Under the pieces are notes generated by a model. That model did not search any database. It had not been told where the DNA came from and was given only the letters and a program-made list of their open reading frames with translations. DNA of 64,000 bases from Toxonevra muliebris (lineage: Eukaryota; Arthropoda; Insecta; Diptera; Pallopteridae): assembly GCA_963691655.1 (NCBI GenBank), contig OY829328.1, forward strand, positions 76,698,400-76,762,399. The letters run 5' to 3'. Made by a program: the position numbers and the translations under genes. This document shows, one piece after another, positions 10,238 through 24,000 of this stretch. The stretch's first letter is position 1; the number at the start of each line of letters is the position of its first letter.

Positions 10238-13200
10238 CTGTGCGAAAAATATAAATAATATAAATTAAATATTGTACATATTTTTATATATTACTTCAGC
10301 GAGAATCGTTTTAAAGCAGAGCTATAAGATTTCAAGTACCAGTACCAATTCTTATTCTCGTACTCGTATTTCTCGATCAGTATTTTAGTACTGGTATTTG
10401 AAAAAATTCAAGTAAAAGAATTTTGAAATGGTTTTGAGTATTTTCAAGAATTTTTGAATATTTTCAAAAATTCTTCCGAGTTTTAAAGCGTTTCCAAATA
10501 TTTTCAAACATTTCAAGTGATTTTAAGTAGCTTCAAGTACTTTTAAGTACTTTTAAGTCCTTTTTTAATATTTTCTTATATTTTCAAATATTTTTAAGAA
10601 GTTTTAAACTATTTCAAGTATTTTTAAGCATTCCAAGTATTGTCAAGTATTTTCAATATTTGAAGTATTTTTATGTAATTTCAAGTATTTCAACCATTTT
10701 TGAATATTTTTAAGTATTTTCAAGTATTTGAAGTATTTCCAACTACTTTCAAATATCATCAAGTATTTTTAAGTACTTAAAGTATTTTCCAGTATTTCAA
10801 GTATTTTTAAGAATCTCAAGTATTAACCAGTATTTAAAGTATTTTTAAGTATTTTCAAGTATTTTTAACTAATTTCAAGTATTTTTAAGCATTCCAAGTA
10901 TAGTCAAGTATTTTCAATATTTGAAGTATTTTTAAGTATTTTAACTATTTTTGAATATTTTTAAGTATTTTCAAGTAATTGAAGTATTTCCAAGTATCAT
11001 CAAGTATTTTTAAGTACTTATAGTATTTTCCAGTATTTCAAGTATTTTTAAGAATCTCAAGTATTTCAAGTATTTAAAGTATTTTTAAGTAATCTCAAGT
11101 ATTTTTTTTATTAATTTCAAGTATTTTTAAGTAATATCAAGTATTGGCATGTGTTTTTGAATACTTTTAAGTATTTCAAGTATTGTCAAGTATTTTCCAG
11201 TATTTCAAGTATTTTTACTTAAAGTATTTTTAAGTAATTTCAAGTATTTGCATGTATTTTTGAATATTTTTAAGTATTGTCAAGTATTTTCCAGTATTTC
11301 AAGTATTTTTAAATATTTCAAGTATTTTTAAATATTTCAAGTATTAACAAGTATTTAAGATATTTTGAGTATTTGCACTATTGAATATTTCCAAGTATTT
11401 TTAACTATTTTCAAGTATCATCAAGTATTTTTAAGTATTTTCCAGTATTTTTAAATATTTCAAGTATTTTTCAGTACTTAAAGTATTGTCAATTATTTTC
11501 CAATATTTCAAGTGTTTTTAAGTATTTCAAGTATTAACAAGTATTTTTTAGTATTTTCGAAAATTTTTAAATATTTAAAATATTTTTAAGTATTATCAAG
11601 TACCATTACGAATTTTTAAATATTTCAAGTATTTTTAAGTATTTCGGGTATTTTTAAGTATTTCAAGTATTTTTAAGTATTTCAATTATTTCAAGTATTT
11701 AAGATATTTTTAAGTAATTTTAAGTATTTGCACGTATTTTTGAATATTTCGGGTATTTAAAGTATTTTTACTTGAAATTATCAAGTATTTGTAAGTAATT
11801 TAAGATATTTGCACTTACTTCCCAATATTTTTTATGTATTTTCAATTATTTTCAACTATTTTTAAGTATTTCTAGTATTGCCAAGTATTTTCCAGACTTT
11901 CAAGTATTTTTAAATATCTTTAGTATTAACAAATATTCAAAGTATTTTTAAGAAATTTCAAGTATTCAATTCACGTATTTTCAAATATTTTTAAGCATTT
12001 TCAAATATTTTAAGTAATTACAAGGAAAACTTCCAAGAAGTTTTAAGTAATTTAAAGTAATTACAATTATTACCAAGTATTTTCAGATATTTTGAAATAC
12101 TTTCGAGTATTTTCAAGTATTGTTAGGTGTTATCAAGTATTTTCAAGAAGTTTTAGGTGTTTTCAATTGCTTATTTGCATATTTGTAAGTATTAAGAAGT
12201 ATTTTAAAACATTTTAAGTGTTCAAATAATTTCAAGTATATTCAATTTTTTCAAGCATTATCAAGTATTTTCAAATATTTTATTTCAAATATTATCAATT
12301 AAACATATATGCCCTGAAACATATATGCTTCTGAGTATAGAGACTGGAACTGGTACTTGAGTTTCTTTCAATTACCTGTTGCAAAGTACTTAGTACCAAT
12401 ACGATTATTGATACTGGTACTTGAACTTAAAAATATTCAACTACTTGGCAGCTCTGTTTGAAGCGAATCTTTTGTGGCTTTAATTTCCGCCATTTTCACT
12501 TACCTTCATCATCTATTGAAGCTTCCTCCTCATCACTTTGACTATCAAATAAATTCGCTGAATATGGTAATTTATATGCGCTCATCAGTAAACTTTCAAC
12601 CTTTGTTTTTTCATTTGGTTTCATGCGTTTTACATTGACTGTCTTAGTATACGGTTCATTGCTTTCCGGTAACCATTCATCAGATATGCTATAAAAATTT
12701 ATGGAAAAAGAAATGTTATAGTTTCAAAAATATATGAGACATGGTTAAAATTGATATCAGAGAAGGCAACCGGGCTAGTATTATTTCGATTTTAATTCTT
12801 TTTCCCAATTTCGACTAAAATATTTTCATTAAAAATCACAATAATTTTCCTAATCAAATCTAATTGAGACCAATCTCAATTTTTTATATGAGAAAAATTA
12901 CAATCTTTGAGCCAAATAAAATAGATTTTGAAATAAGTTGTAAGAAAAAAAATAAATTAAATAAAGAGAGTACAATCTTTCAATCAAATAGTTGATTTAA
13001 ATTCCTATTATGTATACCTTAGGACCTTTACCTTTCTAAAGCGCTCAGTCTATTGGACTGTGGTATTTTTTTTTTTTTTTGCTTTTATATGTTCACAAAC
13101 ACAAGTCATCTGATATAAAATGAGGTTTATTCAGGATGCCGTTTGTAATAAATTTAATTTTGGAGTATTTGAGAGACAAATCATAAAACTACAGAAGTGT

Positions 13201-16200
13201 CCCACTTTAAACTCCAGTAAACTATACATACTGATTTATAAGTATGAAAAAAGTTACATCATAGTATTCGAAAAAAAAAAAAAAAAAATATAGTAATCAT
13301 TTAAATTCGAATTAAAAATTTTTAAGTTTGAAAGTAACACAATTTTAATGCATATAAAGGCAGCGGTAGTCACCTATACATTCACAATGATCGGCTGAGC
13401 ACTCTATGTAAATGAGCCCTATACGTGTTAAATTTCTTTGATTGGTGTTTTCATTTCATTTTCATACCTTTGTTTTTTTTTTTAATGATAAACTCTCAAG
13501 TTTCTTTTCATTTGATAGAATTGAGTCGCTCATTTTGTTAATTTCGCACTATATACAGTGAAGATAATAATCTCACCGTCTAAGAGCAAACATACCTTAG
13601 CCTTATCCACTCTGTAGAGTAAAATGCTGGGTAACGGAGTAAAAGAGTAATATTTTACTTTAGAGAGTGAGCGCATCTAAAAAATGGAGTATTAATCATC
13701 TCTTTTTTTTTCTTGGCGATCAATGTTGCCAACCTAATGAGCTACCAACAAAACTTGTTTTTTCTATTTTTTGTTGCATAAATCAAGACACAATCAAGGC
13801 AGCACTTACATTCTCTTTTACACAGAGGAATTGTATGACAAATTTTTAGTCAAGCCTCGAACCAGAATAAAGCGTAAGTAAAAAAACAAAAACAAAAAAT
13901 AGTGAGGATAAAAACAAATGTCAAATATTTTGTTATTGTAAATTATTATAATTTTGTTTTACACTTTTAACCTGTTACCCAGCACGTCAATCTAAAGCAG
14001 TGGTGCCCAAAAATTTCTTATGCAAGTGCAAACACCAATACATATAAACTTTATTATTGTAAACTCATACGTTAGACAAAAAAAAAAAAAAAAATCTACG
14101 TTGAAGACCAACAAAGCATATGAAAGTGTTGTTGCTTTGCTCTTTGGTATTGGCAAAGAAGAGAGATGAGAATTTAACTTGAAGATAACTGTCATCAATG
14201 TGTACCAACAAAGTATACGGAAGAGTTGTTGCTTTGCACTTTCATATTGCTTAGTGCGGAGTGCTGTGTGTGTGTGTGTGTATTATAGGGAATATACACG
14301 ATCAAGCACAGCCCAGCGGGAAAATTTGAAGCGCTACCTAAAAAAGTTCTTTTGAAGTGCTAACATTGTGCTTTCGTGAAAACAAGTATATGAAATAATT
14401 TTTGATTTTATTATTGTTATATCTGCATTTATACATATATATATATATATGGGACATTCTCTGTCAATGGGAGACCCCCCTCCCCCCCTGTCCAAAATTG
14501 GTTAAGGTATTTTAGAGCATGTTTGGGCTCAAATGAAAGCTTATTATCTCTAGTTTCGAATGCAATAAGGCCTTTTTTTAATTTGCATGATGGCGGACCA
14601 ATATGGCGGCTGCAAGTCTACCACCTCACCTTAAAATAATAGTTTTATCAAGCGTACGCTTACCCAATTCATCATAAAAAAACAGATAAAGCCTTTTTTC
14701 GTATATTTTTGTTCGTTGAATATGAATCTAATATTATTTTTCACAGGAAATGTTACGTGTTGTCCTAACCTTAAAAAATGAAAAATCCGATCCATTCGAA
14801 ACTAGAGATAATAAGCTTTTATTTGAGCCCAAACATGCCCTAAAATACCTTAACCAATGTTGGACAGGGGGGGGGCTCCCATTGACAGAGAATGTCCCAT
14901 ATATATATAAACATAATAAATAAAAATAACTAATATATGTATGCAGTATATGCAGTTAATAAAAAAAGCGTGTATACGCATTCTGTCAAGCATATGCTCA
15001 ATTTCGCTTGGTTTTCGGCTAGTAAACATCGTAGCAAAACTGTTTTGCCGACGACAAATAGATGTTCATTACGGAGAAATTAATTTTGAAAGTGCATGCT
15101 TGACGAGTGTATGTGAAACTGTCCGTGATTGTTTTACCTATGTGTTGGTTATGCTGGAAACTAAATTTAATGTGCGTATATCCCACTATAGAATGCACAG
15201 CCTATGCCTGGGTGCTTTTGCACAAAACAAATGTGCACCAAGTGCATAGGCCGTGAGCACCTCTGGTCTAAAGAGTGAATAGGGCTATTTTTTTTTGCAC
15301 TAAGACGAACATTTTTTTTTTTTATAAAAATATGAGCTTCATACATACTTAAAAAAAAAAAAAATTTCATTGAAAAAAAGACTAAAAAAAACTTCTTTCT
15401 AAACATGAATCAAATAATTTTAGCAGTTACAAGTCAAGGCCAAATGAAAGTGTAACTCATTAGTTGCGTTGAGAGTAAAAAATATGTAGTACCGTTATCG
15501 AAATGAGTTTATCATTACGAAAACTTTCTAGTGAGAAATATTGAGCGCTTTTTAACTCAATTTTAGAGTCAGAATGAGTTCAATTCACTCAAAACATTTA
15601 AAAAAGACAATGCTCATTGATGTTTTTATTCAAAATGGAAATGGAAACAGAGTGCGCTGCTTTTTAAGTGAATAATATTGAGGAGGGGGGAGTGTAATAT
15701 TTCTTCTCAATAACGAATTTTCACGAATACTGCTTGATTTCACTCTAGCTTAGATTCATAGAACGCGTTTTCACTTCTAGCATTCGCCTCTGCATGTTCG
15801 ACGGTCTTCTTCTTCTGCGATTTCCAATCAATGGCGGTCCTTGTTAAGTCGTCGCGCTCCTTTCGTACTACGTATATTGTTGAGTTAGCCTTATTTTCTT
15901 CATCGAATTTCCATGAGAACTGATTTTTGCTGAGTTCTGCTCCATAAATTAGCATTTGAGATGATGTTAGCCCAAAATATTTGTAAAATTTTGCGAAGAC
16001 ATCGGCTTATGAAGACTTGGATTGCATGCATGTCAGCATGGAGCAAAGATGGTTTCCAACTAGAATTGAATATTTTCAGTTTGTAGTATTGCCGCTTCCG
16101 GATCTCTCGGATGGTTTTTCATGATGATATCCAATGGGAGCAATGTGAAAATCATAGTCTCTTAAAATATTATAAACTACATTCAATTATTGATATAATA

Positions 16201-18045
16201 AATATCACAGTGACTGTATAAATCTCCTTCATTTATATGAAAAAGACTGCAATCCTTCAATCAAATCATTATGTATAGATTAATTTATGAATTCAAAAAT
16301 TTCACATGACAATTTTCGTATAGAAAACTTCAAATCTTGAGCATTTATATGAGAAAGAATGTAACATTACAATCATATAAAAATGAATTGGAATTGAATA
16401 AGTTCTTAAACGAATTGTTTATATGAAGAAGATTGTAAATCATATAATAAAATCATAAAGATTGAGAGGGGAAAAGCAAAACCAATCACATCCAATCCAA
16501 TTAAGGATTTGAAAGAGATAAGAATTTTAAAACTAAAAGTAAGAAGGGTAAAAAGGAATTGATATAGTGTTTTTTTCTTTTTAATTCTTTTAGTCTCAAA
16601 TTAAGACTGCAGCTGTCTCTATAGCAATTTGAGGTCATGGATGTGATTGTGTAGCAAATTTCAATTAAAATCACCACTGTCTGCTTCAAATGCATGAGCA
16701 TTTAGTAATCTATTTCACTTTGAAAACCATAAGTCTCAAATGAAATCAAAGACAAAGGATTACTACTACTACTATTATGGCACAACAGCCTATGCAAGGC
16801 CTAGATTGAGCTTTTCGCATCTTTCGCTCTGAGGGGTTAGAGGTTGAAAAATTATAAATCTCAAATATCAAATCAAATTTGTGAATAGAAAAGTTTCGAT
16901 TTCAATTAGTTTGTCTGTGATGTTCGGTTTGCACCGATGGCATTCGATTTAATGAAGGAAGTAACAATTTGATTCTATACAAATTTAATAAATTCTTCCT
17001 CAATCAAGCTTACAATTAGTCGAGCAAGGTTAACAAGTTTTTTTTTTTTTTTTATTTAAAATTCAATTGTAGGAATGCATTCTTTTTTTTTTGTTCAATT
17101 CTTCTCCTTAATTATTAGATTTTTTACTTCGATATTCTCTCTGGTGATTTCTAGAACATTTATTTGTTCTAAAAACAAATTTTTCTCCCATTCCTTCATC
17201 AATAAACTTAATTTCCAACTTACATTTCGCGCGGCGACCAGCGTACAAAACTCTCAAATGTACCTTTGCATGTCTTACGTCTCATCATCGTTTGTCCCTG
17301 GAATGTTATCGAATTATAACCATCGGTGAGTGTGGTAATTTGACGCAAGCGATGTTGTAATCCTTCCATAATTCCAGCATCAAAGAAATCAAACATACGT
17401 GCTGGAGGGGGGGAAACATGAAACAAACATGTTACCAATGATGTTGCATTGAAATATGCATGCATGATCAAATCATTCCACTTACCTGAAAATGGTTGAC
17501 GTCGATAACGTAACTTTTTACCATTCTTGCGTAATTGTTTCGGTACTGGAGGATCTGAGGTGCGTTTATTAGTGCTTTCCTTATTTTCGGTAGCAGTGAA
17601 ATGACTATTGACATGCTTTTGAAGAGCAAGCTAAACAGGGAAGAATTAAAAATTTATTAACCGGTAATTCAATTACAAAGATGTTGCTCCATCTTTCTCT
17701 ATTTCTCTCTCTCTCTATTTTTCTCTCTCTTTTTCACTCTCTCTATTTCTCTCTTTCTCTCTCTCTATTTCTCTCTATCTTTCTTTCTTTCTCAATTTTT
17801 CTCTCTTTATTTTTCTCTCTCTATTTCTCTTTCTCTATTTCTCTTTATCTCTCTATTTCTATTTCTCTCTCTTTCCTTCTCTCTCTTTCCTTCTCTCTCG
17901 TTCTCTCTCTCTATTTCTCTCTCTTTATTTCTCTCTCCCTATTTCTATCTTTCTATATTTCTATCTCTCTCTATTTCTCTCTCTCTATTTCTCTCTCTTT
18001 CCCTCTCTCTATTTCTATCTCTCTATATTTCTATCGCTCTCTCTT

Positions 18046-18078
<33 letters not shown>

Positions 18079-21000
18079 ACTTCTATCTCTCTCTACTTCT
18101 ATCTCTCTCTACTTCTATCTCTCTCTATTTCTATTTCTCTCTCCCTCTCTCTCTTTCCCTCTCTCTATTTCTCTCTCTCTATATTTCTATCTCTCTCTAT
18201 TTCTCTCTCTCTATTTGTATCTCTCTCTATTTCTATTTCTCTCTCTTTCCCTCTCTCTATTTCTATCTCTCTATATTTCTATCTCTCTCTCTATTTCTAT
18301 CTCTCTCTATTTCTATTTCTCTCTCTTTCCCTCTCTCTAGTTCTCTCTCTCTATTTCTATCTCTCTCTCTTTCTCTATTTCTCTCTATTTCCCTCTGTCT
18401 CTCTCTATTTTTCTTTCTCTATTTCTCTCTCTCTATTTCTCTCTTTCTCTCTCTCTATTTCTCTCTATCTTTCTTTCTCTATTTCTCTCTCAATTTTTCT
18501 CTCTTTATTTTTCTCTCTCTCTATTTCTCTTTCTCTATTTCTCTTTATCTCTCTATTTCTATTTCTCTCTCTTTCCCTCTCTCTCTTTCCCTCTCTCTAT
18601 TTCTCTCTCTCTATTTCTCTCTCTCTATTTCTCTCTCTATTTCTCTCTCTTTATTTCTCTCTCCCTATTTCTATCTCTCTATATTTCTATTTCTCTCTAT
18701 TTCTCTTCCTCTATTTCTATTTCTCTCTCTTTCTATTTCTCTCTCTTTCCCTCTCTCTATTTCTATCTCTCTATATTTCTATGGCTCTCTTTCTCTCTCT
18801 CTCTTTCTCTCTCTCTCTTTCTCTCTCTATATTTCTATCTCTCTCTCTCTCTACTTCTATCTCTCTCTATTTCTATCTCTCTCTCTTTCTCTCTCTCTCT
18901 CTCTTTCTCTCTCTCTATTTCTATTTCTCTCTCTTTCCCTCTCTCTATTTCTCTCTCTCTATTTCTATCTCTCTCTCTTTCTATCTCTCTCTATTTCTCT
19001 CTCTCTATTTCTCTCTCTCTATTTCTCTTTCTCTCTCTCTATTTCTCTCTCTCTATTTCTATCTCTCTCTCTTTCTCTATTTCCCTCTCTCTCTCTCTCT
19101 ATTTCTCTCTCTATTTTTCTCTCTCTATTTCTCTCTCTCGATTTCTCTCTCTCGATTTCTATCTCTATATATTTCTATCTCTCTATTTCTATCTCTCTCT
19201 CTCTTTCTCTATTTCTCTCTCTCTATTTCTCTCTCTCTCTATATCTCTCTCTATTTCTCTCTCTTTTTCGTGTACAAACCTGTGAACCATAACGCAAACC
19301 GCAACCTTCAACTATACATTTGAATTGTTTTGAGCCACCATGTGACAGCACATGACGCTCAAGCCAACGACGCGAACATGATTCCTTATTGTAGACTTTG
19401 CAGCCCACCCAAAGGCACGCAAATGGTCCAGTTTGTGTATTGACATGATGCGTTTGCATATGATCGAGCAATTTTGAATTGTTATCATGTTTCTTATTGC
19501 ATTTATCCCAATAGCAAACACCATCGTGTCGCTTGGCACCTTTCGGACCATGACGATAACCCGAAGCCGCCGGGAAACGTATGGTCTTTGGCTGAGAGAG
19601 TATTGGAGATATGGCACATTTGGGTAATGTTGAGCTGCATGCTTCTGCCAACTTTGTATCGATAATGGTGGGTGTTGAGGTGAAAGCGGAACATGCGGAT
19701 GACGATGATGCAGCCGAAAATGCAGAAGCAGAAATTGGTGATGGCACTGCTGATGTTGTGGCTGAAGATGAAATTGATTCACCACCTATGCCAAGATCTA
19801 CTGGTGGAGAAGCAGCAGGCGATGGTACATTGCTAGCAATTGAGTTACTATCGCTTAATGGTGAGCCAGCACCGTCAATGTTGCTGCTGCTGCTGTTGGT
19901 GGTTAAAGGTGTGGGTGGAGGTGAAGAATTCGAATTTGAATTCGAATCAGCGCTTGAGAGTGGAGCGATGGCATTCAGCGAACATGATTTTGTTGTGGAA
20001 TTGGAGCTGTAAAATAGAATAAAAAGTTGAGGTTTTTTTTGTTGAATCTTTTACTGGAAACTGAGAGGCTGAATACAAAAGTGGTAGAACTTTCAAGTTC
20101 ACAAGAAAGTGGTATAATTTTACTTAAGAGCAAAAGTGGCACGAGTGCAGTTCAGAGCAAAAATGAAACAAAATATGTTCAGAGCAAAAACGGTTTAAGT
20201 CGCTGCTCTGAAAGAACTGTTACACCACTTTTGCTCTTATTTTAATTTATTTCGTCTTCGCTCGCATTACTTATACCGCTCTTGTTCTGAACTATAAACT
20301 TATTCCACTTTTGCTCTCATACAAATTTTAATCCGCTTTTGTTCTCATTCTCACATTTCATACTTACATTGTACTCTCGATTGAATTGCTGCTTTCACTA
20401 TTGCTTAGGCTGCCTCCAATACCCGATTCGGGTGTAGGCAAATCACGCTTATCCTCTTCAGAGCAGGCCGCATCTTTATCATCATCAATACACATCGACT
20501 GCGGTTTCGCTTTGGAATCGGTTGTCATCGCAGTCGCTGCCGATATTGTTAGATTCGATACAGATGATGCTGCTGATGAAATGCACGATGACGTCACTAA
20601 TTCACTGAGCATATCTTGACTGGAAGCGCGTGAAGCTGTTGCTGATGTTGCGCACGAGTTCGATGAGTTCGAATCGAATGCTGAGGCTGATGCTGACGAT
20701 GAACCGCCTCCATGCTGGCATGCTGGTGGCAATAGTGGCAGTGGTGGTGAATTACGTGGCGATACCATTGATGTTAGCAATAGTGAGGGAGCAGGTGAGG
20801 GTGCTGAGGAACATGAGGCTTGTGACGATGAGGAGCTTAACGAAGCGGGTGTAGATGCTTCGAGGGATAGATCAGCTGCTGAAGATACCGAATTCGAATG
20901 TGAACTGAAGGAGAATGATGAGCATTCGTTTTGTTGTTGCATTTGATGAGTGCCGTTGCTAACTGACGACGACGACAACGACAACATCTGAGTGCTGCTA

Positions 21001-24000
21001 CACATTTTTGTGGTATCTTCCATCAGTTCCACCTTAATATCAGCTGATAGCAAATGACTGCTGAAACTTGTGGTGGGGCTTTCCAATTTAATGCCGCTGT
21101 TCAAATTCATAGAGACATCTTCAATGGGTTCTTCTTTGATTTTGTAAAAACTGCCGATGCTGGAAGCAAGCGGTGTCGATGTGGAAGCGGTGGCGACCGT
21201 GATGGCAGGAGATGAATAGATAGAACTGGAAATGGAGTAATTATGGGCGGTGGTAGCGGTGGTGGCAGTAATACTAATGGCGCCATTTGAATTCTTAACT
21301 AAATCGAAGAGATCAGTTGTGGTTGTAGTGGTAGAAGTAGTAGTTGATGTTTTTGTGTTGGTTGTGCTGGTGGTGGCAGTTATGCTTTTTGCTGGTTGTG
21401 GCGCAGGCACCGCCGCTGGCGTTGGTGTTACTGTTGGTGTTGGCAAAGTTTTATTAGCAATAACAGCTGAAATACTGTTTGAAATATTACACGCTGCCAT
21501 ACTTTGTGATAATTTGACGGCAGTGGGTGTGGCAGATGCGATGCTGACAAGCGCTGGCGTCGGCAACTTGGCGGCTGCTGAAACGCTGCTGTTGTTGCTG
21601 TTATTGTTGATTAGCGGCGATTTCGCTATTCTATTCATGCTACTACTGCTGCTACTTAATTCCTTAGCGACAGTTGTACATGTATTACTACTACTACTTA
21701 ATGCTGGCACAAGTGGTGGTGGTGTTGTGGGCGTGGCAATGATTTTTACACCTGCCGTTAATTTTGCTTTATTAGCAGCGTTAATTGTTGCTTTTGTTGA
21801 TTGATTATTGGAGGAACCTGATGTCACTTTAGGTGCACGTTTTTGATATGGTTTAGCTAACGCTGAAGGTTTGGCAGTTGGCATTGCACTTGGGGGACTA
21901 CATTTGGAAGAGGAGATTGTAACCAGCGGTGGTGGTTGTGAGTTTAATGCTGCAAATTGTGCTACTGTTGATGATGATGGCGATAATGTTGTTGCAATTC
22001 CTGATGCTGATGATAATGCTGATGAAGAAGCTTTAACAATGGCGAGTTTGGCGGCAGCGGCGTTATTGCTTTGTGCTGATTGTTGCTGCTGCTGTTGCTG
22101 TAATGCAGGCGGTAATGTTGCACCAATGGCATTTATTCCATTAACGTTATTTGAGTTGTGGTTGTTATTGTTGGCAGTGTTGTTGTTGTTATTGATGTTG
22201 TTACTTAAATTATTTACTGAGACCGCCGACAATGGTGGCGGCTGTGTGGCAGTGATATATTGATGAGCAAGCGCCATTTGTGCGATTGATTGGAATTGTT
22301 GCTGTTGGAATTGTTGTTGCTATGATGGTAAAAAAAAGAGATTATTTTAATAGAATTTAAAAAAAAAAAATAATGTAAAAAATTATTGATGAGGAACAGT
22401 GGTAGCATTTTGATGGCTGCAGATTGCTTTAGCACCTATTGAAATTCACTTCCAGGATCTATATCTGGGACATTAACTTCTCTTGTCTTACTTTAAAAGG
22501 CTCTGATATCTACATTAGTATAACGCACTCATTTAAGATAATTATTTTCATTTTAATTCGATTTAAAATTGATTTAAGGTAATAAAGAAAACGCGTTGGG
22601 ATATTGGAATCGGTAAACGGCCTACAAAAAAGAATTTTTTTTTAGTTTTGAATTCCTTATTGATCGGATTTCTACTTTTTCCAAGAGCCTTAAGTGAGCC
22701 ACAAGATTTTATGCTAATGTCTGGTTTTCTTTTCATTAAGAAAATTCTCTCTTTCTCTCTCTTTGACATGGAATATGACATAGTTAAAACCAAGCATAAG
22801 TCCCGTAACATATTGAAAATTAATACCAATGAAAACTTGCGTTGAGAGAAAATGAATGCAAAAACGTAGTTGTGATAGTAAAAACTCAAGTATGCAATAA
22901 AAGAGCATAAGAATTGTGAATAACAGTTTGAGAGTGCCTTTTACAACTAAATGCATATAATATTACAACAAAATGCATACGTCATTCCAGCGGTATTTTT
23001 TTAACCTCTAAAAGAGAGTAAGAAAAGAAGAGATGATTGGCGCTTATTTACTGTCAATAAAATAATGCTCATATTTTGCACTCTCTCACTCTTGTTCTTT
23101 TTTGTTTTTTTTGCTAAAAGGGAGTAACAAAGGAAGAGATGATTGGTATTTCTTTTACTATGAAGAAAATAATACTCATATTTTGCATTTTCTCTTCTTT
23201 TTTTTTTTGCTTGTATTTTTTTGTTTTTTTTTTTTTTTTTTTTTGGTTTAGTTGTTTGTTGTTGTTGTAATATAAAATGTTTGTTTCCACTCATTTTATA
23301 TTAATTTTTCTATGGTCTTCGACAAACACATTAAATATCATTGAAAACTGAAATTTTCACCTAGTTTTTAATTTGGTTTATTTATTTTATGTTAGGTTTT
23401 TATCAAATTGCACAATTTGTTATCATATAATTTATTTTACAATATATTTCTTGCGGGCCCTTTATGAAAAAATATTGAAAAACAATCAAAACTTTATTAA
23501 CTGGGAACCAAAACATTTCTGAAGCGTATTGGTCTAGTGAAATTTCCCAGCAGTAATAGTTATTTAAAATCAGTGGTGGACGATAAAGTACACTAAATAA
23601 AAACTCAAAGTACACTAAGCGAAAACTAACCGCGGATAGATTGAAAACATAATAGATTTGATATATATACAGGGTGATAATGAAACTTTCAAATACTATC
23701 TCGAGTAATAAGCACTCTATGAAAAAAAAAAAAAAATAAATTTAATCATTCCGCGGAGGGAATACATTAGTAAAATTAATCCCACTCTCCCTCCTTGTAA
23801 GTGAGACGAGGGGTAGCTTTGAAATCTTAAATAGGAACCCATATTTTTTATTGCCACCTCATCTATACGGAAGGGGGCTAATTAAAACACTAATGTATTT
23901 CCTTCACGGAATGATTCAATTTTGTTTATAGGCATTTTTTTCGTAGCATGCTCATTACTCAATAGTATTTGAAAGTTTCAGATTAAAACAAAATCACCCT

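Noticed and set aside
17681..19323. Ser/Leu/Phe-rich 180-219-residue frames
   Set aside because: Translation of the CT array.
21250..22263. Plus-strand frames opposite jing exon b
   Set aside because: Antisense shadows of triplet-repeat coding; the minus frame has zinc fingers downstream, correct splice phases and conserved motifs.
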